Below, piece after piece: positions 11,256 to 20,700 of a DNA stretch of 64,000 bases. The stretch is from Dolomedes plantarius (Eukaryota; Arthropoda; Arachnida; Araneae; Dolomedidae): the NCBI GenBank assembly GCA_907164885.2, contig OU015499.1, positions 164,881,629 through 164,945,628 on the forward strand, read 5' to 3'. Position numbers and translations under genes: made by a program. The notes below the pieces were generated by a model that was not told where the DNA came from, made no database searches, and saw only the letters and a program-made list of their open reading frames with translations. The first letter of the stretch is position 1. Each line of letters begins with the position of its first letter.

Positions 11256-12404
11256 ATGCCAGAAGAGAGAATGACGCGTATTTCCAGTGTAGGAAGACTT
11301 TCCAAAGAAAGCCATTGCTGCCTGCAGAACCCTACTGAAGCCGAAGATAGATACATTCCATGTGACACGCGTCGAATTAGTCTAAAAGTAAAAAGTTCCT
11401 CTGAACAGATTCCACCTGGCTCCGAAGAAGGAATTTTCGAATGTAATTTACGCGAAGGAACATATTCACCGTTGCCCGCCTTAAATACGCATCATTCGTA
11501 CCACATTTCTGATAATACTGTCTGTACCCTCACAGGAGAGAAACTTTTCGCATGCACTGTATGTGAGAAAAGATTTGTTGTACAGAGAAGTTTTAAAACA
11601 CATCTCCGCACCCACACGGGGAAGAAACCTTTCGCATGCACCGTGTGTGGGAAAACATTTTCTGAGCAGGGTAATTTAAACACACATCTCCGCAGCCATA
11701 CGGGAGAAAAACCTTTCGCGTGCATATTATGCGGGAAAAGATTTTCTCGGCAAGGAAATTTAAAAACACATCTTCGCACCCACACGGGCGAGAAACCGTT
11801 CGCGTGCACTGTATGTGAGAAAACATTTTCTGAACATGGTCATTTAAAAACACATCTCCTCATCCACACGGGAGAGAAACCTTTCGCCTGTACTGTATGT
11901 GAGAAAAGATTTTCTGCGCGCTGTGGTTTCAAAAAACATTTCCGTTCTCATACAGGAGAAAAACCCTACGACTGCACTGTGTGTGAGAAAAGATTTTCTT
12001 TTCAGGGTGATTTTAAAAAACATCTCCGTAGCCACACAGGAGAAAAACCTTTCGCCTGCAGTATATGTGAGAAAAGATTTTCTCAACAGGGTAATTTAAA
12101 AAGACATCTCCGGTCCCACACAGGAGAGGAACCTTTCGCCTGCACTGTATGCGAGAGAAGGTTTTCTCAACAGAGTCATTTAAAAACTCATCTCCGAACC
12201 CACACGGGAGAGAGACCTTTCGCCTGCACTGTGTGCGAGAAAAGATTTTCTCGACAGGATCATTTAAAATCACATCTCTGCACTCACACGGGAGAGAAAC
12301 CTTTCGCATGCACTGTATGTGAGAAAAGATTTTCATTGCAGGGGAATTTGAAAGCGCATCTCCTTACTCATAGAGGGAATTCTTTTGGTCAGCACAATAT
12401 GTGA
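11256..12404 (+). CDS. C2H2 zinc-finger protein, 10 fingers (copy A)
   Basis: The predicted protein is 382 aa if translation starts at the ATG at 11256. That ATG is conserved in copy B (ATGCCAGAAGA), which is why I prefer it to the longer frame upstream. Residues 1-95 are a non-finger region with one degenerate finger (FECNLREG; the second Cys is Arg). Residues 100-373 hold ten tandem C2H2 fingers of 28 residues with TGEKPF linkers. The protein ends RGNSFGQHNM. Such poly-finger proteins are nuclear DNA-binding factors; the target is not predictable here. No KRAB, ZAD, BTB or SCAN domain is visible in this exon; an upstream exon may add one. The poly(A) signal is near 14668, so the transcript would include the tandem array as 3' UTR. 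Confidence 0.85.
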   Translation: MPEERMTRISSVGRLSKESHCCLQNPTEAEDRYIPCDTRRISLKVKSSSEQIPPGSEEGIFECNLREGTYSPLPALNTHHSYHISDNTVCTLTGEKLFACTVCEKRFVVQRSFKTHLRTHTGKKPFACTVCGKTFSEQGNLNTHLRSHTGEKPFACILCGKRFSRQGNLKTHLRTHTGEKPFACTVCEKTFSEHGHLKTHLLIHTGEKPFACTVCEKRFSARCGFKKHFRSHTGEKPYDCTVCEKRFSFQGDFKKHLRSHTGEKPFACSICEKRFSQQGNLKRHLRSHTGEEPFACTVCERRFSQQSHLKTHLRTHTGERPFACTVCEKRFSRQDHLKSHLCTHTGEKPFACTVCEKRFSLQGNLKAHLLTHRGNSFGQHNM

Positions 12405-14150
12405 GAAAAGTTTTTCTGGACTCTACCATTTAAAAAAACATTTTTGTACACAGAAATCTTTCATCCTCTTGTGTGAGAGAAAAATGTGTGCTTTTAAAAC
12501 GCTTCTCCGCACCCACACGGGAGAGAGACCTTTCGCCTGCATAGTGTGCGAGAAAAGATTTTCTCGACAGGATTATTTAAAAACACATCTCTGCACTCAC
12601 ACGGGAGAGAAACCTTTGGCATGCATTATATGTGAGAAAAGATTTTCATTGCAGGGGAATTTGAAAGCGCATCTCCTTACTCATGGAGGGAATTCTTTTG
12701 GTCAGCACGATATGTGAGAAAAGTTTTTCTGAACTCTACCATTTAAAAAAACATGTTTGTACACAGAAATCTTTCATCTTGTGTGAGAGAAAAATTTGTG
12801 CTTGCAGTGTGCTTTAAAAAACCATCTCCGAACCCACACGGGAGAGAAACCTTTCGCCTGCACTGTGTGCGAGAAAAGATTTTCTCGACAGGATCATTTA
12901 AAAACACATCTCTGCACTCACACGGGAGAGAAACCTTTGGCATGCATTATATGTGAGAAAAGATTTTCATTGCAGGGGAATTTGAAAGCGCATCTCCTTA
13001 CTCATGGAGGGAATTCTTTTGGTCAGCACGATATGTGAGAAAAGTTTTTCTGAACTCTACCATTTAAAAAAACATGTTTGTACACAGAAATCTTTCATCC
13101 TCTTGTGTGAGAGAAAAATTTGTGCTTGCAGTGTGCTTTTAAAACGCATCTCCGAACAAACACGGGAGAGAAACCTTTCACCTGCACTGTGTGCGAGAAA
13201 AGATTTTCTCGACAGGATCATTTAAAAACACATCTCTGCACTCACACGGGAGAGAAACCTTTCGCATGCACTGTATGTGAGAAAAGATTTTCATTGCAGG
13301 GGAATTTGAAAGCGCATGTCCTTACTCATGGAGGGAATTCTTTTGGTCAGCACGATATGTGAGAAAAGTTTTTCTGAACTCTACCATTTAAAAAAACATG
13401 TTTGTACACAGAAATCTTTCATCTTGTGTGAGAGAAAAATTTGTGCTTGCAGTGTGCTTTAAAAATCCATCTCCGAACCCACACGGGAGAGAAACCTTTC
13501 GCCTGCACTGTGTGCGAGAAAAGATTTTCTCGACAGGATCATTTAAAAACACATCTCTGCACTCACACGGGAGAGAAACCTTTCGCATGCACTGTATGTG
13601 AGAAAAGATTTTCATTGCAGGGGAATTTGAAAGCGCATCTCCTTACTCGTGGAGGGAATTCTTTTGGTCAGCACGATATGTGAGAAAAGTTTTTCTGAAC
13701 TCTATCATTTAAAAAAACATGTTTGTACACAGAAATCTTTCATCCTCTTGTGTGAGAGAAAAATTTGTGCTGGCAGTGTGCTTTAAAAACGCATCTCCGA
13801 ACCCACACGGGAGAGAAACCTTTCGCCTGCACTGTGTGCGAGAAAAGATTTTGTCGACAGGATCATTTAAAAACACATCTCTGCACTCACACGGGAGAGA
13901 TACCTTCCGCATGCACTGTATGTGAGAAAAGATTTTCATTGCAGGGGAATTTGAAAGCTCATCTCATTACTCATGGAGGGAATTCTTTTGGTCAGCACGA
14001 TATGTGAGAAAAGTTTTTCTGAACTGTACCATTTAAAAAAACATGTTTGTACACAGAAATCTTTCATCCTCTTGTGTGAGAGAAAAATTTGTGCTTGCAG
14101 TGTGCTTTAAAAACGCATCTCCGTACTCATTCAGATGAGAAATCTTTCGA
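12377..14150 (+). repeat. Tandem array of about 322-bp zinc-finger-derived units
   Basis: The landmark GAATTCTTTTGGTCAGCAC recurs at 12377, 12690, 13011, 13335, 13656 and 13980, giving spacings of 313, 321, 324, 321 and 324 bp. Each unit holds a decayed finger pair ([14 protein letters not shown]), then two intact fingers ([14 protein letters not shown] and [14 protein letters not shown]), then GNSFGQHDM and a stop. Units are nearly identical, so amplification is recent. They lie beyond the stop codon of the gene and out of one continuous frame. Each unit has an 80-residue open stretch, but none has its own start context. Confidence 0.95.
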
Positions 14151-14667
14151 TTGCGCTATATGAGAGAAATGATTTTCCGGAGAGGGTAATTTAAAATGAA
14201 AACCCTTCCTTGAGAACAGATGAAAAATGCATATCCCTACCACTTCAGGGATGCAATCAACTGTGTACTATGGTATGAACCGGTAGTTTGTGGCGCAAAA
14301 TATTTTTGTTCCATTGTGGTGAAAAAGGAATTCAAACTGAGGTTTGAGGGCCGTTATTTAGTTGAGATATCGCACTTAATTATGTTTTGTAATTAATTTA
14401 GTGTTTTATGACAATTTTTTAAAAAAATTATCAATGCAATATGGCTCATCGCCTACGATTTTTGAGGGGTACTTGACCCACCAAAGTGATTGAAGTAAAA
14501 AACTGTCTTTATACCTGTTTATACTGCAGGAAAGGTTTTCATGAAATGCCACTTTTACAATACTTCTGGTTTTTGTTTTTGCCTAATATTTATAATTTTC
14601 AAGATTTAACTGTTTTTTTTACTTCTGCTGTGTTCTGTTAATGAGGAAATGAATATGAATTATGATA

Positions 14668-14677
14668 AATAAATAAA
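14668..14677 (+). terminator. Poly(A) signals of the copy A zinc-finger gene
   Basis: Overlapping AATAAA motifs in GATAAATAAATAAATATTTT lie in a stretch conserved with copy B (43637-43642, TATAAATAAATG). Their position downstream of the finger array, and their conservation between paralogs, support the true transcript end. The finger array would then be transcribed as 3' UTR. Confidence 0.6.
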
Positions 14678-14902
14678 TATTTTATGGCTTCATGTCGAGA
14701 CTGGATTAATTTTCGCTTTTGTCTCTCTTTTAATTATTTTAAATGAATTTAGTTTTTATTATATTATTAGAAGGTTTTTGTAATGTGCAGATAAAGTAAT
14801 ATTTAATGCATGGAGCATCTAATTATACCTTTATATTCTTTTATATTAGATATCGTCTCAAACTTTTATGTTTGATATATATAATTTTAATTTTTAACTC
14901 AG

Positions 14903-15031
14903 CTCTTGAAAAATGTTTAGAATTTATAATTTACTCCAAGTCTTGTCTATCGAGTAATGGACACCTTACTGAGTCTTGCAATATATTTGGACGGGACCTG
15001 GGAACATCTGCTCTCACTCTGAGTGGTGCAG
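14903..15031 (+). other. Putative internal exon, unidentified gene
   Basis: A TTTTAATTTTTAACTCAG acceptor precedes 14903 and GCAG/GTAATC gives a donor after 15031. The 129 bases between are open in one frame (LEKCLEFIIYSK, then HLTESCNIFGRDLGTSALTL), with protein-like composition and better codon balance than the surroundings. The phase at the donor (one base over) does not fit the next open block, so either an exon is missing, one of the sites is wrong, or the gene is decayed. I do not recognise the family. Confidence 0.35.
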
Positions 15032-15124
15032 GTAATCAGAGATGAAACCTTTGGAAGTGACGTTTCACATCCAAATACGAAGTCTCATTGGTATTTAAAG
15101 CAATTTTTTAAAAATTTTGTTTAG

Positions 15125-15506
15125 CAATTTGCTGGGCAGCTAACATGTGATAAATTTTGTCTTGCTCAAATTAAATTTAATCTTGTACATAAATACACGA
15201 GTGTATCTAAAATTCATAAGATTGTGGAGGCACCAGTTAGAAAATTTATTTTGCAGAAACCACGTGGTCTAAAGGAAAAAGTCTGGATAAATCTAAACTT
15301 TAAGAATATGATTTCGAAGTTACTCACGTTTAAGTATAAAACTTCTTTGTTTGTACAAGATTTAAATGAATATTTTTTAATCAACCCATGCAAACAAGAT
15401 GTGGGCAAGGGCGGGATATTCGGTAAAAAAAAGGAAATTGATGAAATGGTATATTTAGGTAAACTGGAACAGGATTCATTAATAGAACTTGAATCTCGCA
15501 ATTTGT
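15125..15506 (+). other. Putative exon, unidentified gene, interrupted by a repeat
   Basis: An AAAATTTTGTTTAG acceptor leads into a 127-codon open stretch (LAQIKFNLVHKYTSVSKI; EAPVRKFILQKPRGLKEKV; SLFVQDLNEYFLINPC; KKKEIDEMVYLGKLEQDSL). The stretch is lysine- and hydrophobic-rich like an alpha-helical protein, and it stays open across sequence that is otherwise stop-rich. At 15507 it runs into a TA microsatellite and a Helitron fragment with no donor visible. It could be a host exon cut by insertion, or part of a transposon protein. Not recognised. Confidence 0.4.
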
Positions 15507-15544
<38 letters not shown>

Positions 15545-15741
15545 ACAACTCCGTAACTGACTGACTGACTGACAGACAGATAATGCACAGACCAAACCAC
15601 TGGACCTAAATGGCAGGAATTTTGCTTGGCGATTTTTCTTATAGTGTAGGGGTGCACTCAGAAAGATTTTTGAAAATTTCTTAGATTTTTTTAAAAATTA
15701 AATTTTTAAGCCGGTTTTGTAACTTTTCTTAAGTTTGCATC
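15507..15741 (+). mobile_element. TA microsatellite plus truncated Helitron 5' fragment
   Basis: TA repeats at 15507-15543 are followed by AACTCCGTAACTGACTGACTGACTG and about 190 bp matching the Helitron at 5705-5890 (TTATAGTGTAGGGGTGCACT is shared). The 3' end is missing; similarity stops at GTTTGCATCC, where the next repeat starts. It is a fragment of the same Helitron family. Confidence 0.8.
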
Positions 15742-16155
15742 CATATAAATAAAGCAAAGTGTCTCTATGTATGTATATATGCACGTATATATCGTATACA
15801 AATCTACATTTCTTGACGAATCTGGTTGAAACTTCGTATACTTATGTTTTGAAGCCTTGGGATAATTCTAAGATAAGTTTGGAAGCTTTAAAATAATCAT
15901 AATAATTTTTAATTAATAAAAAAACCAACAATTTTGAATGGTGACGACAGTAAATGGAAGCTGTTGCATTTCCGAGAATCACCCCTATGGGTCTCGCTAA
16001 CTTGCGATTGTTTACTTTCTGAAATTTGGTACATTACATATTGAGTTTGTACTTCAGAATGCTTAGTATACTGTAAATTATATTGTTTTTAATTTTATAA
16101 TTCACGATGTACTTTTTAAAACATAAAATTTAGTATATCTTAACTAAAAAGAATT
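15742..16155 (+). mobile_element. Single-arm copy of the 51.3-kb fold-back repeat family
   Basis: ATATAAATAAAGCAAAGTGTC and the following 400 bp match 51260-51820, with an internal gap (TCTACATTTCTTGACGAATCTG, GAAACTTCGTATACTTATG and TTTTATAATTCACGATGTAC are shared). The start resembles Helitron 5' ends. It ends next to a possible exon acceptor at 16163. Confidence 0.8.
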
Positions 16156-16163
16156 ATTTTTAG

Positions 16164-16323
16164 TCAAGATGTTGATATGCCAGAGGTAAATGTAAATGAA
16201 GAATCATCGGATGATGATTCATTTTCATCAGATGATGATTCTTCTGCATGGCGTATTAGAAACAGCAACAATTCTGCTGAAATTATAAATCAAACTGCAG
16301 CAAGATTTCAGTCAAGCAGATAA
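16164..16323 (+). other. Putative last exon, acidic C-terminus (QDVDMPEV...)
   Basis: A TTATTTTTAG acceptor precedes an open frame ending at TAA 16321-16323. It has two SSDDDS-type acidic runs followed by SAWRIRNSNNSAEII. An acidic run before W-[KR]-[IV]-R is seen in HEAT-repeat proteins such as CAND1, but the match is too short to assign. AATAAA at 16368 could end the transcript. It converges tail-to-tail with the Myb/SANT gene, whose stop is 78 bases away. It needs two bases from an upstream exon. It may instead belong to the neighbouring transposon. Confidence 0.35.
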
Positions 16324-16400
16324 GAAAATTTTGTATAATAATCATATTAGTAATATATTTAAAACAAAATAAAAATTGAAAATTTGATGCTACAATTGCT

Positions 16401-19400
16401 TTATTCTTTTTGTACAAACTGTATATTATTTGTTATGCTGTACGCATTTACAAGTAAATTTAAATTTTTCAATTGTTCATTTATATTTTGTAGATGATTT
16501 TCATTTTTTCTCATTGATTCTAGTATGGAATCAAATTTGTTAGAATTTGATATTGTATTTTCGGCTATTAATTTTACATACTCATATGTATTTCTTTGTG
16601 TTTCTCTAACTTCATCCATAACATCATTATTCATTCTTTTTCTTTTCCTACATCTTTCTACTCTTTTTGTCGAAGTAGAACCTGAAAATATGAAAAAAAA
16701 AGTTAATTTCCTAACTTAAAATAATATATGGCATTACTGAAGATTAGTAACATTCCATATTTTGGATAATTTGAACAAAATTTTCCAACTGACAAAGTAA
16801 CTTGTGAGATACTTTTTCAGCTACTTTATGACAAGCCATTATTTATTTAGATAATTAACTAACTTTAAAAGTACATGAATAAATTTTAAAATGCTTCTCC
16901 AGAATAGTTTTGTAGAAGTTACCAGCTATTTTTTTCATGATAAAGAGAAGTTAAAAGACCTTGTTTTTGAAAACTTACTTTCATTTCTTTCCAAAAACCA
17001 TTTATCTGACTTTTTTAATGTGGGAGTACTTGAATGGAGCCTGGAAACGCCTATTAAAAGTAGAAAAACATGAGCAACAGAGTATATCTATAAAGTAAAA
17101 TTTGTCATTTTCAAATTTAATTTAAACATTTAGAAACAAAGAACAATTAAGTTAAGTCATACTTAACAAGTTTGTTATTTTAAAGGTTATTCTATTATAG
17201 TGGAATAAAAACAATTTAACATTTATTTATTCTTGTATGCATGGTGAATATACTGAGATTATATCTTAAATGCTGTGCTACCTTCTGAATTATCATGGGT
17301 GATCATTTTTTACTTTCTTTCGTCAAAAGTTTACTATTACAATGTGGGATTTGAATTTAAGTTGAAAGAAACTTTGCATTATTTTTATAAGCAAAACTAT
17401 CAGTCAAAATAACTTAAAAAGAAGAGTTTTGTGGCTAACAAATTATCGCATGACAACTCAGCATTTGATTTTAAAAAATGTTTAATTGGGAAGACGCAAT
17501 AAATGATGCATGCACGGGAAAAATTCACATAAAATTTTCTTTCGTGAGAATTTTATTACTTACTTATTTCTTCCGAAACATCCAGGAATTCTGTATCCAT
17601 CGAGGTTTCTTTGTAGCTATTCTAGCCTTCCTATTTTTAGAATTAGAATTCATTTGTACTGATATTTAATGATTTTCATCTCATCTCATACTCATAGTAC
17701 ATGAAATACAGTAAAATTAAGTATCCAAACTTATATACAGTGGAATCTCGATCTATCGTTTTTCAAGGGACAGATTGAAATGAACGATAAATGCGGGAAA
17801 ACGATACATGCGGAAACATAACAAAGCAATATGATCTTTGGGACTGGATAAAATGAACGACACATACGGAAAAAAGATGGATCCGAAAACGATCGATCGA
17901 GATTCCACTGTATTTGGTTGTAGACAATAATTCATTTTGGAAAGATAAATTCTATACATTTTAATGTATACTTAACATGTAAACTAAATCTATACTAAAT
18001 TTTTAATTCTTTCCAGTTAGTCAATCAATTCTCATTATCACGCTTAAATTAATTTTCCTGAAAATGTACAGAAAGTAACAATTGTTAAAGAATCTTGCTA
18101 TACAGTATGTGTTAAATAAGTTTGTACTATTGAATGAGATAAAATATTTACTGTTTTTAGAATTAAGCTAGAGAAATTTTCAAGAAACTTATTCAGGACA
18201 GTATGGTAATTCTTCATTTTCTGTTGGTATTTATTAAATAGTTCCTTGTCAATTAATTAAGAAATTTACCAACTTTAACTATAGATGTTGAGTAGGTTTC
18301 GCGGCAAACTACTGTTTAATGACAAACTCAATGAATCTTTTTTTAAGATAAACAAAATGAGCAGTACCTCATGAAAACCAAATGCACTGAAAAAAAGGAG
18401 GGAAAGTATTGTAATACATATGGTAGGTGAAAAAGATATGTTATCCGAAACATGGGGATATAATATAAAGTAAAAATCATATATATGTATCATCAGTATG
18501 ATAATCTAAAAAGTCATCTTGGTGAAAACACCATTTCTTAACTGTTGAAATTTGCAAGCTCCTTACATGTTGAGTAGTTTTTGCTGTTTAATGACACACT
18601 TCAGTAACAATTTTTTTAAAAATCAGTATAAAATGAAAACCCAATATACATTTAGTACAGAAAATGACGGATGGCATAGTAGTACGTACAAGAGAATGAT
18701 GTCTTATCCAAACTATATGGATATAATATAAAAAACTTCGAGCTAATAAGTTCATATATACATATATCATCAAAATTATCTTGGAAAAAATATCTTATAT
18801 GCGGCATACAATTTGGGTTCAACAAGTGGAAAAATTGAAGATGAACATATTAACAGCTCAATAATTTATCAAAAGTTAATGTGAGAAAAGATCAGCACTT
18901 GAAAGTAACTAACCTCTGTTGGTGTCTCATCTTTATCTGCATTAAAATGGTTGGAGATTTTACCTGAAAAAGCTTAAATTTATTTGTACATATAGCAGAT
19001 GAAAGCAAATTTAGAAAAAATGAGTTGAGCATTTAAATTTATTTAATAAAGGTAAATTATATTTTGATTACATTTTGAAGACAAAATTTATCATCATTGC
19101 TAATCATATTACAGACAAAACATGACAGTTCTGATAAATACAGTATACCGATAAACATTAATTCAATAATTACATGCACTTGAAATTTGAACTCGCATAG
19201 ACTGGAGTAATTATGACTTACACAGTAAAACGTTCTTATAATTTCCCATTTTTATTCACTTACATTATGACTTGGGGTGGGGAAGATTATTAAGGGTTTA
19301 TTTTGTGCACATATTTTAAAGTATTTGGATAATAACAATAAGATTTTTAAATGTAAGTGCTACAGACTTACCATTTTCAGGAATACCTCTTAGCTCCTGT

Positions 19401-20193
19401 CAAATAGACAAAAAAGAATAGAACATTTTAAATATAAATGCATATATTTGTAACGAAATATTATAGAAAAAGAAGGTACTTTCATTACTTAAACTACAAA
19501 AAAGCAAATATCTAAAATATTTTTTTTTAAAATAAAGAATGATTAATGAAAAAATGACTTGATCACAGCCTTTCTTAAAAAATTGACATCAAAAGAGAAA
19601 AGACTTTCTGGGGGGAAAAAAGATAGTTGAGCTAATATTGATTGATTACCTCAGTTACACAATTTTCATAAAAGGAATTAAAAGCTTTATATCCTTCTGG
19701 ATTAAACTATTCTGATAAGTCTTCATTGTGAAAAACACGTGGGGAAAAATTTGAATTGTATTTCCACTGAGAAAACAGGAAAAACAAAATAAAATTCTAT
19801 ACTTACATTAATTTGTACTGTCGTAATTTAACGGGGTAATCCCTTTGGCACAAGTAATTCCAATCAGGGCTAGAACTCTCTCTTCGAAAGAGTTCAAAGA
19901 CATATTAGATGGTCATCCCCCTCCTGTTTTAAGCAGCGCATTTTTGATAATTGCTGCTTTTCGCTTTGTTCGCGATTTAAGATCGTACCATTTACATTTA
20001 ACAGCTTTAGCACTCCTCTCGGTGCCAATTCCGACGGAATTTACCGTCGTGGAAATTTCCTCCCATCCTTTTTTTTTTGCAAGGCTGGGGTTTTAAATTC
20101 AGACTGATCTGACACCACCAGACCTCTCATGTTTTCCAACATTGTTATCAGCATATTTAACTCTTCTTCTGAAAAACAAGATGAGCGAGCCAT
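16401..20193 (-). pseudogene. Split Myb/SANT-like DNA-binding gene, probably Harbinger-associated, decayed
   Basis: Five minus-strand exons with consensus splice sites are visible: 20193-19807, 19396-19372, 18963-18914, 17050-16979 and 16681-16401. The short exons read ELRGIPEN-G-KISNHFNADKDETPTE in one frame across their junction. The last two join through a shared codon. Exon 1 encodes a Myb/SANT-like domain (FSEEELNMLITMLENMRG, KAVKCKWYDLKSRTKRKAA). The last exon encodes a basic stretch (RCRKRKR) and a coiled-coil tail ending at a stop that overlaps AATAAA. Exon 1 has a frameshift at a 10-A run (about 20081-20072) and further breaks including an in-frame TGA, and one exon between 17050 and 18914 seems missing by phase. 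PIF/Harbinger transposons carry such a partner gene for nuclear import and DNA binding of the transposase. The adjoining Harbinger ends support this. Confidence 0.65.
17738..17910. mobile_element. pogo/Tigger-type MITE, 173 bp
   Basis: The ends CAGTGGAATCTCGATC and GATCGAGATTCCACTG are perfect inverted repeats flanked by TA on both sides (17736-17737 and 17911-17912). The interior has AACGATA/CGATACATGCGG repeats and no ORF. It sits inside an intron of the Myb/SANT gene. Confidence 0.93.
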
Positions 20194-20319
20194 TTTCAAA
20201 AAAAAAAAAAAGAATGGTTATTACTAGGAGACTAGGTGTAAAATGCAAGAAAGAATCTTTTGTTAAACGTAGGCATTCAAGTAACAAAAACTGAGAACAC
20301 ACGCTTTTCATTAGAGTAT

Positions 20320-20700
20320 TAGCGCTGCGCAATCTGATTGGCTTAAAGACCCGCAATCGTTTAAAATCTTCCGAGGTTTGCCGAACATTCCGTCGTCGGA
20401 GAGTGGTGCTCGGATCGGAGAGCGAACAGGCCATTTGAATGCCGATGTGCTAACAGTTAGCAAAATTGAGGTTTGCTAAAGAGTTAACTAAGGGCCGAAT
20501 TCAATGTAACGTTTTAGCTCTTTAGCTAGTTGGTTAGTTAGCTCTTTAGCAAACCTCAATTTTGCTAACTGTTAGCACATCGGCATTCAAATGGCCCGTT
20601 AGCTCTCCGATCCGAGCACCACTCTCCGACGAGGGAATGTTCGGCAAACCTCGGAAGCTTTTAAGCGAATGCTCTCAGTAAGCCAATCAGACAGCCCAAA
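20320..20700. repeat. Palindromic junction of two Harbinger-like arms
   Basis: 20320-20488 is the reverse complement of 20534-20700 with few mismatches (TTTAGCAAACCTCAATTTTG, CGATCCGAGCACCACTCTCC and GTTCGGCAAACCTCGGAAG are on the right arm, with the complement on the left). The 45-bp spacer is the terminal TIR of the right-hand element. The left arm lacks that outer terminus. The left arm covers the upstream region of the Myb/SANT gene. Confidence 0.92.

Larger units (their letters stand above)
4579..14805. repeat. Segmental duplication, copy A block 3 (with zinc-finger gene)
   Basis: This is collinear and same-oriented with about 39665-43767. Similarity starts at the AAGGCTGGGAAATTC stretch (4597 and 39691) and runs through GCCAATTCTAATGTAT (5555 and 40562), the zinc-finger exon and the poly(A) region. 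It ends at AATATTTAATGC(A/G)TGGAGCAT (14795 and 43745), where a LINE begins in copy B. The length difference is explained by five insertions in A and a tandem expansion in A's 3' UTR. Confidence 0.9.

Noticed and set aside
11492..13939. Minus-strand ORFs rich in [16 protein letters not shown] text across the zinc-finger arrays
   Set aside because: They are the antisense of [13 protein letters not shown] repeats, a periodic shadow of the real coding strand.
12385..14007. Programmed frameshifting joining the array units into one giant finger protein
   Set aside because: Each junction has a stop plus a frame change and no consistent slippery site; the same stop is ancestral in copy B. Left as something to test, not a claim.
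12377..14150. CRISPR-like or satellite-only interpretation of the regular spacing
   Set aside because: Units are contiguous and zinc-finger-derived, with no short repeat plus unique spacers.
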